A stretch of DNA of 64,000 bases, from NCBI GenBank assembly GCA_964404165.1, contig CAYOIZ010000003.1, positions 62,001-126,000 of the forward strand, given 5' to 3'. The position numbers and the translations under genes are program-made. The notes beneath the pieces were generated by a model. It worked only from the letters and a program-made list of their open reading frames with translations, was not told where the DNA came from and did not search any database. This document shows positions 1 through 10,300 of the stretch, piece by piece; within the stretch, counting starts at the first letter, position 1; every line of letters begins with the position of its first letter. The DNA comes from DASYLJ01 sp964404165. GTDB taxonomy: Bacteria > Desulfobacterota > Binatia > DP-6.

Positions 1-1529
1 GCGTCGAGCTCGGCGAACGTGGTCACGGTGTCGCCGTCGCGCACGGCGGGCGCGTCGCCGCGGAGGGCAACCTGCCGGACGAAGCGATCGACGATGCCGA
101 TACCGGGCGGCGCGGGACGCGGCGGCGGCATGGGCAGCGCGCGACGGTCGACCTTGCCGTTCGGCGTGCGCGGCAGCGCGTCCACGAACGACCAGCCGTC
201 GGGCACCATGGCGTCGGGCAGTCGCTCGCGCGCGAAGCGTCGCAGCGCGTGCGCGAGCCCGGGGCGACGGTCGTCCACCGCGACGCAGGCGACGAGCCGC
301 GTGCCGTCGGCGCCGTCGGACTGCCCCATCACCGCGACGTCGCGCACCGCCGGATGTGCGAGCAGCCCCTGCTCGACCTCCGCCGCCTCCACGCGCACGC
401 CGCGGATCTTGAGCTGCTGGTCGCCACGACCGAGGTGGACGAGGACGCCGTCGGGGAGGAGCCGCCCGAGATCCCCGGTCAGGTACGTGCGCGGATGGCC
501 GCGAAAGCGACGCGCCTCGAGCTCCGGAAGACGCCAGTAGCCGGCGGCCAGCAGCGGGCCACGAACGGCGATCTCGCCGACGTCGCCCGGCGGCATGGGC
601 GTTCCGCCGTCGTCGAGCACGAGCACCTCGGTCCCCTCGACGGCCACACCGACGGGCGCGATCGCACCATCGAACGCATCGTCGATCGTCCACTGGCAGA
701 ACGTACCCGCCTCCGTCGTGCCGAGGCCGTTCATCAGCACGCACGGCGGCGGGAAGAGCCGGCGCAGCACCAGGACGTCGTGCCGCAGCAGCGGCTCGCC
801 GGTGACGCTCACCCGCCGCAGCGCCGGGAACGCTCGTCCCGCCGGCAGCGCGTCGGCGAGGCGACGGAAGAGCGTCGGGATGCCGTGCAGCAGCGTGATC
901 TCCTCGCGCGCGATCCAGTCGGCGACGCCGGCGACGCCGTCGCGCGCCATGTCCCACGCCACCAGCGCGCCGCCGGTCAGCAGCGCGCGGAAGAGGTTCA
1001 TACCGGCGGCGCCGAAGACGCCGATGCGATCGCCCGGCCCGATGTCGAAGCGATCGCGCCGCACGATGCGCTCGATGATGCGATCGTGGGTGTAGACGAC
1101 GCCCTTCGGCGCCCCGGTGGAACCCGAGGTGTAGAGGAGCATCGCGATGCGGTCGGGTGCGACGACCTGCGGATGCGCGAGCGGCCGCGGGGCACCGGGC
1201 CACGGCGCGACGCCGGCGTCGGTCACCAGCGTTCCGGCACCCGCGTCGTCGAGCACGCGATCGCGGCGTGCGACCGGCATGGACGGATCGATCGGCACCG
1301 CGACACGCCCGCGTCGCAGCACCGCCATCAGGCCGACGGCGAGCGGCACGCCATGCGCGACGGCGAGCCCGACGGGCCCGTCGTCGTCGGCCAGCCTCGC
1401 GGCAAGGCGTTCCGTCTCGTCGTCGAGCTGGCCGTACGTGAGGCGGCGTCCCGCCTCCGCCACCGCCAACCGGTCCGGATGCTGCGCCACCACGTCGGCG
1501 AACAGCGCCGCGATATCCGGAGCCTGCAC
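1..1529 (-). CDS. NRPS-like adenylation protein, 3' part outside window (tandem A domains)
   Basis: Partial gene; the first 509 residues are visible and it leaves the window on the left. The first domain has the canonical adenylation (AMP-forming ligase) cores in order: LLYTSGSTGAPKGV (A3), GLGTTEAG (A5), YLTGDLGRLLPDG and LGRGDQQLKIRGVRVE (A7/A8), and LPRTPNGKVDRRAL (A10, with the catalytic Lys). About 15 Pro-rich residues later a second adenylation-like N-terminus begins (VDRFVRQVALRGDAPAV, then TTFAELD), with no carrier-protein motif between. It probably activates an amino or carboxylic acid as an AMP ester for a natural product; the substrate is unknown. I chose the GTG at 1529 because AGGA lies just upstream and the family's N-terminus (APDIAALF) follows at once. 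Upstream in-frame codons run antisense into anmK and look non-coding. Confidence 0.85.
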   Translation of the reverse strand, partial: MQAPDIAALFADVVAQHPDRLAVAEAGRRLTYGQLDDETERLAARLADDDGPVGLAVAHGVPLAVGLMAVLRRGRVAVPIDPSMPVARRDRVLDDAGAGTLVTDAGVAPWPGAPRPLAHPQVVAPDRIAMLLYTSGSTGAPKGVVYTHDRIIERIVRRDRFDIGPGDRIGVFGAAGMNLFRALLTGGALVAWDMARDGVAGVADWIAREEITLLHGIPTLFRRLADALPAGRAFPALRRVSVTGEPLLRHDVLVLRRLFPPPCVLMNGLGTTEAGTFCQWTIDDAFDGAIAPVGVAVEGTEVLVLDDGGTPMPPGDVGEIAVRGPLLAAGYWRLPELEARRFRGHPRTYLTGDLGRLLPDGVLVHLGRGDQQLKIRGVRVEAAEVEQGLLAHPAVRDVAVMGQSDGADGTRLVACVAVDDRRPGLAHALRRFARERLPDAMVPDGWSFVDALPRTPNGKVDRRALPMPPPRPAPPGIGIVDRFVRQVALRGDAPAVRDGDTVTTFAELD

Positions 1530-1592
1530 GCCGTCCTGACTAACGGAGGACGTGGCTTGCCACCAGTACGCAATGGCACTACGCGGGGACGC

Positions 1593-2684
1593 ATGCCGCT
1601 CTACGTGGGCCTCATGTCGGGGACGAGCATGGACGGCATCGACGCCGTGCTGCTCGCGGTCGAGCCTGAGGGCATGCAGGTCCGGGGCGCCGCGCATCGC
1701 GACTGGCCGGCGTCGCTGCGGACGCGGCTCCGCCACGCCGCCGAGCACCCCGACGCCACCGGCCTCGACGAGCTCGGCGCCCTCGACACCGCCGTCGGCA
1801 TCGAGCTCGCGGCTGCGGCCGCAACGGTGCTCGAGACGTCGGGCGTCGCACGCGACGACGTGCGCGCCGTCGGCAGCCACGGGCAGACGATCCGGCACCG
1901 GCCCGACGGCGCCCTGCCCTTCACGATGCAGATCGGCGACCCGAGCATCCTCGCCGAGCGGCTCGGTATCGACGTCGTCGCCGACTTCCGTCGTCGCGAC
2001 GTCGCCGCCGGCGGCCAGGGTGCGCCGCTGGCGCCCGCGTTCCACGCCGCCGCGTTCGGTACGACGACCGAGGCGCGCGCCGTCGTCAACGTCGGCGGCA
2101 TCGCAAACGTCACGGTGCTCGTGCCGGGACGCGACGTCGTCGGCTTCGACGCCGGGCCGGGCAACTGCCTGCTCGACGCCTGGGCGCGCCGCTGCACCGA
2201 TCGTCCGTTCGACCGCGACGGCGCCTGGGCGGCGACGGGCACGCCCGACGCGGCGCTGCTCGCGCGACTGCTCGCCGATCCCTACTTCGCGCACACGGGG
2301 CCCAAGAGCACCGGGCGCGAGCGGTTCAGCGACGCGTGGCTCGACGCGCGGCTCGACGGATCGTCGCGCGCGCCGGCGGACGTGCAGGCGACGCTGGTCG
2401 AGCTGACGGTGCGTGCCGTCGCCGCGGCGGTGCCGTCCGACATGGTGCGTGTGCTCGTCTGCGGCGGCGGCGCCTTCAACCCCTATCTGATGGCGCGACT
2501 CCGCGGCGCGCTTCCCGGCCGCTCGCTCCACACCACCGCGGACTACGGCCTGGCCCCGGACCACGTCGAGGCCGCGGCGTTCGCGTGGCTGGCGCACCGG
2601 CACGTGACGGGCCGGACGGGGAACCTGCCGAGCGTCACCGGTGCGGTGCGGGACGTGCCGCTCGGCGCGCTCTATCCACGCTGA
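1593..2684 (+). CDS. anmK: anhydro-N-acetylmuramic acid kinase
   Basis: 363 residues, close to the usual ~370 for AnmK. The enzyme opens and phosphorylates 1,6-anhydro-MurNAc to MurNAc-6-phosphate in cytoplasmic peptidoglycan recycling. The N-terminal phosphate-binding signature LMSGTSMDGID is at residues 7-17, followed by VGSHGQTIRH, the DFRRRDVAAGGQGAPLAPAF segment, VVNVGGIANVT and GFDAGPGNCLLD near residue 190, and CGGGAFNP near the end. The ATG at 1593 gives the family N-terminus and has GGGG just upstream; the frame is open far to the left, but that sequence is antisense to the adenylation gene. It is divergent from that gene and convergent with the next. The lytic transglycosylase at 36-37 kb could supply substrate (inference). 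Confidence 0.95.
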   Translation: MPLYVGLMSGTSMDGIDAVLLAVEPEGMQVRGAAHRDWPASLRTRLRHAAEHPDATGLDELGALDTAVGIELAAAAATVLETSGVARDDVRAVGSHGQTIRHRPDGALPFTMQIGDPSILAERLGIDVVADFRRRDVAAGGQGAPLAPAFHAAAFGTTTEARAVVNVGGIANVTVLVPGRDVVGFDAGPGNCLLDAWARRCTDRPFDRDGAWAATGTPDAALLARLLADPYFAHTGPKSTGRERFSDAWLDARLDGSSRAPADVQATLVELTVRAVAAAVPSDMVRVLVCGGGAFNPYLMARLRGALPGRSLHTTADYGLAPDHVEAAAFAWLAHRHVTGRTGNLPSVTGAVRDVPLGALYPR

Positions 2685-2694
2685 CCGACGCCGG

Positions 2695-3675
2695 TCACAC
2701 GTCCGGCAGGACGCTCGTGAACGGCTCCACCCCGTGCCGCGCCCGGATCGCGTCGAGTGGTTCGTCCCAGAGCGTGTCCCAGTCGACGAGCATCATCGGC
2801 GGCGTCCGGCGGCCGTGACGCCATCCTTCGAGCGTCGCCTGCAGCACGACGGGGGCCAGCACCGGCATCGTCGTCGCCGTGATGGTGAACGACGTGGCCA
2901 GGAAGTCGCGCGAGTAGCCGTGGCCGAACTGGGCGAGCTGGAAGCCCGAGATCGCCACCTCGTGCAGGGCGCTCGTGCTGTAGCCGGCGACGAGGTGCCA
3001 TATCTCGTGCGTCTGCAGGATGCGCCGGCTCGTCGGATCGATCACCGGGTGGTAGCCGACGACGGAATCGGGATCGAGCACCTCGATGTCGAAGCCGTTG
3101 TCGACGATCAACCGATGGAACGCGTGGCCGAGCGTCCCGGGCACGCACGCCTTCACGTCGTCGAGCTTCGTACGCCGCATGTCGGGCTTGGTCGCCAGCA
3201 CCGGCCACCCGGGATGCGCCTCCATCGCCCGGGCGCACTTGTCACGATGGTCCGCCGGATACGCCGCGCCGAAGGCGGCGATCCGCTGCGTGATCGTCTC
3301 GGCCTGGATGCCGTCCTCGGCGAGCGCCCAGAGCAGCGGCCCGAGGTCGGGCGGCAGGGACGCCGGCGCCGACAGGCGGGCCAGCGTCGCCTCGCCGACG
3401 GGCGGCCCGTCGAAACGCATGAAGCTGCCGTCGAGCCAGCGCGCGGCCATGTCGTCGTACACGGGGATGGTCTCGTGCGGATCGATCCAGGCGACACGCG
3501 CCAGCAGCACCGACGTCCACAGCATCTCGGTGAGCCGGTCGGGCTCGAGGCCGTCGCGGATCGACGGGTCGGCGGTGCGGAGGAACGCGCGCTGGAGGGC
3601 CGCGACGACCTCGGCGCCAGGGGTACGGACCGCGGCGTCCCAGGCGGCGCGGAGGTCGGGATGGATGGTCGCCAT
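2695..3675 (-). CDS. Coq4 family protein
   Basis: 326 residues. The C-terminal half carries the Coq4 metal-binding pattern: a His-rich HEIWH followed by a Glu eleven residues later (HEIWHLVAGYSTSALHE, about residues 218-235), then an aromatic-rich tail. In eukaryotes and some bacteria Coq4 works in ubiquinone biosynthesis and has been linked to ring C1 modification. No other quinone gene is visible here, so the substrate is unassigned. The ATG at 3675 begins MATIHPDLRAAW and fits the family; the frame continues open far upstream, but that part is antisense to the ABC-F gene. Shine-Dalgarno support is weak. Confidence 0.75.
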   Translation of the reverse strand: MATIHPDLRAAWDAAVRTPGAEVVAALQRAFLRTADPSIRDGLEPDRLTEMLWTSVLLARVAWIDPHETIPVYDDMAARWLDGSFMRFDGPPVGEATLARLSAPASLPPDLGPLLWALAEDGIQAETITQRIAAFGAAYPADHRDKCARAMEAHPGWPVLATKPDMRRTKLDDVKACVPGTLGHAFHRLIVDNGFDIEVLDPDSVVGYHPVIDPTSRRILQTHEIWHLVAGYSTSALHEVAISGFQLAQFGHGYSRDFLATSFTITATTMPVLAPVVLQATLEGWRHGRRTPPMMLVDWDTLWDEPLDAIRARHGVEPFTSVLPDV

Positions 3676-3756
3676 GGGCGGCGACACTCGGTCAGGCGGC
3701 GCCCCGGAGTCAACCGCCTGGCCTCGACGAGCGTCGGCAGCTAAACCCGCTCCGGC

Positions 3757-5379
3757 ATGATCCGTCTCGAATCCATCTCCAAGCAGCATTCCGGCCGCAT
3801 CCTCTTCCTCGACGCCTCCCTGGCCCTGTTCCGTGGCGAGCGCATCGGCCTGGTCGGCCCGAACGGCGCCGGCAAGTCGACGATCTTCCGCATGATCATC
3901 GGCGAGGAGGAGCCCGACTCGGGCAACGTCCTGGTCGAACGCAACGTCACCATCGGCCACTTCTCGCAGTCGGTGGGCGAGATGAGCGGGCGCAGCGTGC
4001 TCGAGGAGACCATCGCCGGCGCCGGCGAGGTGGCGGCCATCGCGCACGAGCTGCACGAGCTCGAGACCGCGCTCGCCGACCCCGAGCGCGCCGACGAGAT
4101 GGACAAGCTCATCACGCGGTTCGGCGACGTCCAGGAGCGGTTCTCGCAGCTCGACGGCTACGGCCTCGAGTCGCGCGCGCAGGAGATCCTGGCCGGCCTC
4201 GGCTTCGCGCCCGACGTCATCGCGAAGGACGTCGGCACGCTCTCCGGCGGTTGGAAGATGCGCGTCGCGCTCGCCCGCATCCTGCTGATGAAGCCCGACG
4301 CGCTCCTGCTCGACGAGCCCACGAACCACCTCGACATCGAGTCGATCATCTGGCTCGAGGGCTTCCTCACGTCCTTCGAGGGCGGGCTCATCATGACGTC
4401 GCACGATCGCGAGTTCATGAACCGCATCGTCACCCGCATCGTCGACATCGACGGCGGCGAGTGCACCAGCTACTCGGGCGACTACGACTTCTACGAGCGC
4501 CAGTGGACGGTGGCCGCGCAGCAGGCCGAGGCGCAGTTCGCGCGCCAGCAGGCCATGCTCGCCAAGGAGGAGGCGTTCATCGCGCGCTTCAAGGCGCGCG
4601 CCAGCCACGCCGCGCAGGTGCAGTCGCGGGTCAAGAAGCTCGAGAAGATCGAGAAGGTCGAGCCGCCGAAGCGCCGCCAGGTGATCCGCTTCGACTTCCC
4701 CACGCCACCGCGCTCGGGGGACGACGTCGTCAAGCTCGCCGGCGTCGACAAGGGCTACGGCGCGCGCGCCGTCTACCAGGGCTTCGACTTCCTGATCCGC
4801 CGCCGCGAGCGCTGGTGCGTCATGGGCGTCAACGGCGCCGGCAAGAGCACCCTGCTCCGCCTGATCGCCGGCGCGTCCGAGCCCGACAAGGGCGCCGTCA
4901 GCCTCGGCGGCAGCGTCAAGATCGGCTACTTCGCGCAGCACACCATGGAGGTGCTCGACCCGCGCCGCACCGTGCTCGACACGCTGCAGGACGCCCACCC
5001 GCTCGCCAGCCTGGGCGCGCTGCGCGGCGTCGCCGGTGCCTTCGGCTTCTCGGGCGACGACGTCGAGAAGAGCTGCCGCGTGCTCTCCGGCGGCGAGCGC
5101 GCGCGCCTCGTGCTGGCGACGATGCTCTTCGACCCGCCGAACTTCCTCGTACTCGACGAGCCGACGAACCACCTCGACCTGGCGACGAAGGGCATGCTCA
5201 CCGACGCCCTCGCCGACTTCGACGGCACGATGATCTTCGTCTCGCACGACCGCAGCGTGCTGCGCGCGCTCTCGAACCGCGTCCTCGAGGTGGGCGGTGA
5301 CGACGGTCCGCGCCAGTTCGGCGGCGGCTACGTCGAGTACGTGGCGCAGACGGGGTACGAGGCGCCGGGCGTGCGCTGA
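3757..5379 (+). CDS. ABC-F family ATPase (Uup/EttA/YbiT-like)
   Basis: 540 residues with two ABC cassettes and no membrane segments. Cassette 1 has Walker A GPNGAGKST (residue ~35), signature LSGGWKMR (~162) and Walker B LLLDEPTNHLD. Cassette 2 has GVNGAGKST (~358), LSGGERARL (~442) and LVLDEPTNHLD. Between them lies a long charged helical linker, the P-site tRNA interaction motif region typical of ribosome-associated ABC-F factors. The likely role is ATP-dependent translation-factor activity on the ribosome; the exact subfamily is not resolved by eye. Its stop is four bases from the stop of the convergent sulfatase gene. Confidence 0.93.
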   Translation: MIRLESISKQHSGRILFLDASLALFRGERIGLVGPNGAGKSTIFRMIIGEEEPDSGNVLVERNVTIGHFSQSVGEMSGRSVLEETIAGAGEVAAIAHELHELETALADPERADEMDKLITRFGDVQERFSQLDGYGLESRAQEILAGLGFAPDVIAKDVGTLSGGWKMRVALARILLMKPDALLLDEPTNHLDIESIIWLEGFLTSFEGGLIMTSHDREFMNRIVTRIVDIDGGECTSYSGDYDFYERQWTVAAQQAEAQFARQQAMLAKEEAFIARFKARASHAAQVQSRVKKLEKIEKVEPPKRRQVIRFDFPTPPRSGDDVVKLAGVDKGYGARAVYQGFDFLIRRRERWCVMGVNGAGKSTLLRLIAGASEPDKGAVSLGGSVKIGYFAQHTMEVLDPRRTVLDTLQDAHPLASLGALRGVAGAFGFSGDDVEKSCRVLSGGERARLVLATMLFDPPNFLVLDEPTNHLDLATKGMLTDALADFDGTMIFVSHDRSVLRALSNRVLEVGGDDGPRQFGGGYVEYVAQTGYEAPGVR

Positions 5380-5383
5380 TCGA

Positions 5384-7126
5384 TCACTCGACGTAGCCGA
5401 GCGCGCGCAGGTTCGCCTTGGTGTCCTCGGCCAGCGCCGCGGTGGACGGTTCGTCCCGGACGAGCTGGATCGCGAGGCGCAGTCCGTCGTCGGACAGGAG
5501 GTCCGGGGGGGTCGGCGGCGTGGTCGGGCCTCCCGCAGCGACCGGCAGGAGCACGATCGGATCCGCACCGCTGGGCGGCGGTACGATCGCATCCCCGATC
5601 AGCATCTGCTCCGGGGGAATCGGCAGTCCCCCGACGTACGCCCGCATCGTGACGGGTGCCACCTCGGTGGTCGCGACCTGCACCCGGCCGACACGGACGC
5701 GTGCCTCATCGCCGCGCACGAACCGGACGGCGACCAGATCACCACCGGGCGACATCGTCAGCCGATCGTCCGGCCCCGCGTCGACCAGACGCGCGTCGTG
5801 GAATCGTCCGCGCTCCACGCGCAGATCGATCTCGACGACGTCACCCGGCCGGCCACCCCGAACGATCGCGTGCCAGGTGAGCGGGGGAACCAGCAGGCGA
5901 GCCTCGAGCTGCGCGCTCAGCGTCTCGACGCGGCTCCCGAGCGCCGCCGACACGTCCACCCGCTCGCCCGGATCGAACGCCAGCGCGTAGAGCCGGGCGC
6001 TGCCGTCGCTCGGGGTGAGGATGAGCTTCTCGGCCTCCGACCGGATGGCCTTCTGCTCCGGACCGCCCCACAGGAACTCGGCGAAGGCAGGCCGCACGGC
6101 GTGCACGGCGTCCGGATCCCGGACGAGCGGCAGCAGGCTCTCGCCGTCGAGGCCATCGGGCACCGGCAGTCCCACGGCGTCGAGCACGGTGGGCATGATG
6201 TCGACGGTGCTCACCTGCTGCGCCACCGCGCCGGCGGGATGCTCGCCCGGCAGGCGCACCACGAGCGGGACCCGTAGCAGCTCGTCATGGAGCGTGTGGC
6301 CGTGGCCCAGGGCCCCCCGCTCGAACAGCTCTTCCCCGTGATCCGAGGTGACGATCACCATCGTCCGCTCGTAGATCCCGCGCGCGGCGAGGGCATCGAG
6401 CACCTCGCCGACCAACCGATCCGCGTACCGGACCTCGCCATCGTACAGGTCGACGACCCGCCGCCGATCCGCCGCCGTCTCCACGTCTCGGCCATTGCCC
6501 GAATAGCGGAGCCCGATGGGTCCCTCGTAGTCCGGATCGATGAACGGCTCGGCGTCTGCGGGCGACGGCGCGTACGGCTCGTGGGGATCGACGATGTGCA
6601 GGAACAGGAAGAACCGATCGCGGGCGTGGCGATCGAGCCAGGCGAGCGCGTCGTCGACCGCGACCCGTGCGATGCCCGCGGCGCGTCGATGCTCGTCCAT
6701 GCCCTGGGCGAGCCCGACCTCGGCGCCCGCGAACCCGTTGCTGACGAACGACCCGGTCGCCCATCCGGCGCGACGAAGGTGGGTCGCGAGCGTCTCGGTG
6801 CCATCGCTCAGCTGGCTGCGCCGGAACCCGCTGCCCTCGCCCGCCCGGTGCCGGGACGGCAGGAGCCCGGTCATGATCGAGGCGAACGCGGGAAGCGTCC
6901 ACGGCGACGGTGAGATGGCCGCTTGGAACGACCGGCCCTCCGACGCCAGACGGTCGATCCGCGGGCTCGTCGGCCGGGCGTAGCCATGGCAGCCGAGGTG
7001 GTCCGCTCGCAGGGTGTCGATGCCGACGAGCACGACGTTCCAGCGATCGACGGGCCTTCCCCCAGACCCACATGCGGTCACGAGCAGCAGGAGGACACAG
7101 GACCATCGGAACGTGCGGAACGGCAT
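5384..7126 (-). CDS. sulfatase/alkaline-phosphatase superfamily lipoprotein
   Basis: 580 residues. The N-terminus is a lipoprotein signal peptide (lipobox LVTAC, Cys19). The fold signatures follow: VLVGIDTLRADHLGCHGY (metal Asp37), SPSPWTLPAFASIMTGLLPS at the nucleophile position, LFLHIVDPHEPY, VIVTSDHGEE and GHGHTLHDELLRVPLV. The formylglycine motif C/S-x-P-x-R of true sulfatases is absent; Thr77 of TLPAF occupies its first position. The C-terminal ~200 residues match no domain I know. It is probably an envelope-anchored hydrolase of sulfate or phosphate esters. It is divergent from the 7331 gene across ~200 bp. Confidence 0.82.
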   Translation of the reverse strand: MPFRTFRWSCVLLLLVTACGSGGRPVDRWNVVLVGIDTLRADHLGCHGYARPTSPRIDRLASEGRSFQAAISPSPWTLPAFASIMTGLLPSRHRAGEGSGFRRSQLSDGTETLATHLRRAGWATGSFVSNGFAGAEVGLAQGMDEHRRAAGIARVAVDDALAWLDRHARDRFFLFLHIVDPHEPYAPSPADAEPFIDPDYEGPIGLRYSGNGRDVETAADRRRVVDLYDGEVRYADRLVGEVLDALAARGIYERTMVIVTSDHGEELFERGALGHGHTLHDELLRVPLVVRLPGEHPAGAVAQQVSTVDIMPTVLDAVGLPVPDGLDGESLLPLVRDPDAVHAVRPAFAEFLWGGPEQKAIRSEAEKLILTPSDGSARLYALAFDPGERVDVSAALGSRVETLSAQLEARLLVPPLTWHAIVRGGRPGDVVEIDLRVERGRFHDARLVDAGPDDRLTMSPGGDLVAVRFVRGDEARVRVGRVQVATTEVAPVTMRAYVGGLPIPPEQMLIGDAIVPPPSGADPIVLLPVAAGGPTTPPTPPDLLSDDGLRLAIQLVRDEPSTAALAEDTKANLRALGYVE

Positions 7127-7330
7127 GGAGACCCGGAGCGGCGGCGCGACAGACAGGGTTCGCACCCCGGCACCGGCACACGCCATCGGAAGGGGCCGAA
7201 CGGGACGTCGCCACGCCGAGCGGGCCCATCCGGCTCGCGAACGGGGGAAATACCCATCCCACCTGCACTTTTCCTGGACGGCCACCGCTCCGACCGGGTA
7301 CACCTTCCGCAGCATCAGGGGGGGATTCGG

Positions 7331-10300
7331 ATGCGATTGATCGAGTGGACCCGGACCGTGGCCGTCTGCCTGACGGCCTGTCTCGCCATCGCCATGCCGC
7401 ACGACGCCGGAGCGCAGCCGTCGTTCGTCGAGTTCGAGTCGGGCCAGGTCCGACCGCTGGCGCTCACGCCCGACGGCGGTACGCTGCTCGCCGTCAACAC
7501 GCCGGACAGCCGGCTCGAGATCTTCGCGGTCAGCATCGCGGGGCTCGAGCACATCGGCTCGGTGCCGGTCGGCATGGAGCCGGTGGCGGTGGCGGCGCGC
7601 ACCAACACCGAGGTGTGGGTCGTGAACCACCTCTCGGACAGCATCTCGATCGTCGACATCGGCGCCAGCCCGCCGCGCGTGACGCGCACCCTGCTCGTCG
7701 GCGACGAGCCGCGCGACATCGTGTTCGCGGGGCCGGGTCGCAACCGCGCCTTCGTCACCACCGCGCACCGCGGCCAGCACCGCACCGACGCGTCGATCGC
7801 GGCCGTGCCCGGTGCCGGCGACCCGCAGCTCATCACCCCCGGCATCGGTCGCGCCGACGTGTGGGTGTTCGACGGCACCAGCCTCGGCACCGCGCTCGGC
7901 GGCGTGCCGCTGCGCATCGTGACGCTCTTCGCCGACACGCCGCGCGCGCTCGCCGTCAGCGCCGACGGCAACACCGTCTACGCGGCCGGCTTCCACTCCG
8001 GCAACCAGACGGCGACCCTCAGCGAGGGCGTCGTGTGCGACGGCTTCGCCGGCGCCGGGCCGTGCACCGGTGACGGCATCACCTCCCCCGGCGGCCTCGC
8101 CGGCGGCCAGCGCGCGGGCGGCAACCCCGGCCCGAGTGCCAACGTGCAGGGCATCGGCGCCCCCGAGGTCGGCCTCATCGTCAAGTGGAACAAGACCACC
8201 AACCGCTTCGAGGACGAGCTCGGCCGCAACTGGAACAACGGCATCCGCTTCACGCTGCCCGACCGCGACGTGTTCGCGATCGACGCCACGACGCTCGGCG
8301 AGATCGCGTCGCACGTGTCCGTCGGCACCATCCTCTTCAACATGGCGGTGAACCCCGTCACCGGCGACCTCTACGTCAGCAACACCGAGGCGCGGAACGA
8401 GGTCCGCTTCGAGGGGCCGGGCTTCGTCGGCAACTCGACGGTGCAGGGCCACCTCGCCGAGTCGCGCGTCACCGTCATCGACACCCCCAACGTGTCGGGC
8501 TCGAACGTGAAGCCGCGCCACCTGAACAAGCACATCAACTACAGCATCCTCGCCAACGACCCGGGCTTCGACGCCTCGGCCAAGGTGCACAGCCTGGCGA
8601 CGCCCACCGACATGGTCGTCGACAGCACCGGCGCCACGCTCTACGTCGCCGCCTTCGGCTCGAGCCGGATCGGCGTGTTCTCGACCACGGCGCTGGAGGC
8701 CAACACCTTCAACCCGACGACGGCGAGCGCCAACTACCTCGGCGTCAGCGGCGGCGGCCCCAGCGGGCTGGCGCTCGACGAGCTCAACAACCGCCTCTAC
8801 GTCCTGACGCGCTTCGACAACGCCGTCTCCGTGATCGACCTCTCCACCGGCATCGAGGCCGATCACATCACGCTGCACAACCCGGAGCCCACCCTCGTCG
8901 TCGAGGGCCGGCCGTTCCTCTACGACGCCTTCAACACGTCGGCCAACGGCGAGGCGTCGTGCTCGAGCTGCCACATCTTCGGCGACATGGACGACCTGGC
9001 GTGGGACCTCGGCAACCCCGACGACGTCGTCACGCAGAGCCCCATGGCCATCAAGCTCACGATCGGCGCGGGCTCGTCGGTGAACGGCGGCGCCGACGTC
9101 GACGAGTTCCACCCCATGAAGGGCCCGATGACGACGCAGACGCTGCGCGGGATGTCGAACAGCGGCCCGATGCACTGGCGCGGTGACCGCTCGAACGGCT
9201 TCTTCGGCGTCAGCACCGACGAGGCGACGTCGTTCGACAACTTCATCGTCGCCTTCTCGGGTCTCGTCGGCCGCGCCACCGACATCACGCCCGCCGAGAT
9301 GCAGCAGTTCACCGATTTCGCGCTCACGATCACGCTGCCGCCGAACCCGGTGCGCGCGCTCAACAACGTCCTCACCGCCGATCAGCAGGCGGGCCGCGAC
9401 TTCTACAACGGCAGCCGCCGGGCCGACGGCATCGCGACGATCCCGAACCTCGGCTTCAACTGCAACGGCTGCCACACGCTCGATGCGTCACAGGGCTTCT
9501 TCGGCACCAACGGCGACGCCAGCTTCGAGAACGAGCAGCAGATCGTGAAGATCGCCCACCTCCGCAACCTCTACCAGAAGGTCGGCATGTTCGGTCTGCC
9601 GGTGATCCCCTTCCTCAACACCGGCAACAACGGCTTCCAGGGCGATCAGGTCCGCGGCTTCGGCTTCCTGCACGACGGCAGCATCGACACCGTCTTCCGC
9701 TTCTTCCAGGCGACGGTGTTCAACAACTCGAACGGCGTCGGCTTCGACGGCGCGTCGGGCGGCGACGTGAAGCGCCGGCAGATGGAGCAGTTCATGCTCG
9801 CCTTCGACACCGACCTGGCGCCGGTCGTCGGCCAGCAGGTGACGCTCACCAACACCAACGCCGCCGTGGCCGGACCGCGCATCGATCTCCTGATCGCGCG
9901 CTCCGCCGCCGCCTTCACCTCGAAGGTGCTCGGCGGCGCGGTCACCGAGTGCAACCTGATCGTGAAGGGCACCCTCGCAGGCGAGGCGCGCGGCTGGCGC
10001 CGGACCCCGGGAGGCACGTTCCAGAGCGACAAGGCCGCCGAGGTGGCCGTCAGCGACGCCGCGCTGCGGACGGTCGCCGCCACCTCGGGGCAGGCGCTCA
10101 CCTACACCTGCGTACCGCCCGGCTCCGGGCTCCGCATGGGCATCGACCAGGACGAGGACGCCGTGCTCGACGGCGACGACAACTGCCCGTCGGTGAGCAA
10201 CCCGGCGCAGACCGACACCGACAACGACGGCATCGGCGACGCCTGCGACACCGGCCCCACCACGACCACGAGCAGCAGCACGACGACGACGTCGTCCAGC

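Noticed and set aside
5384..9475. 1363-residue minus-strand open frame
   Set aside because: Only the part up to 7126 is the lipoprotein gene; the rest is antisense to the haem-propeller gene, with Val/Arg/Asp-biased composition and no motifs.
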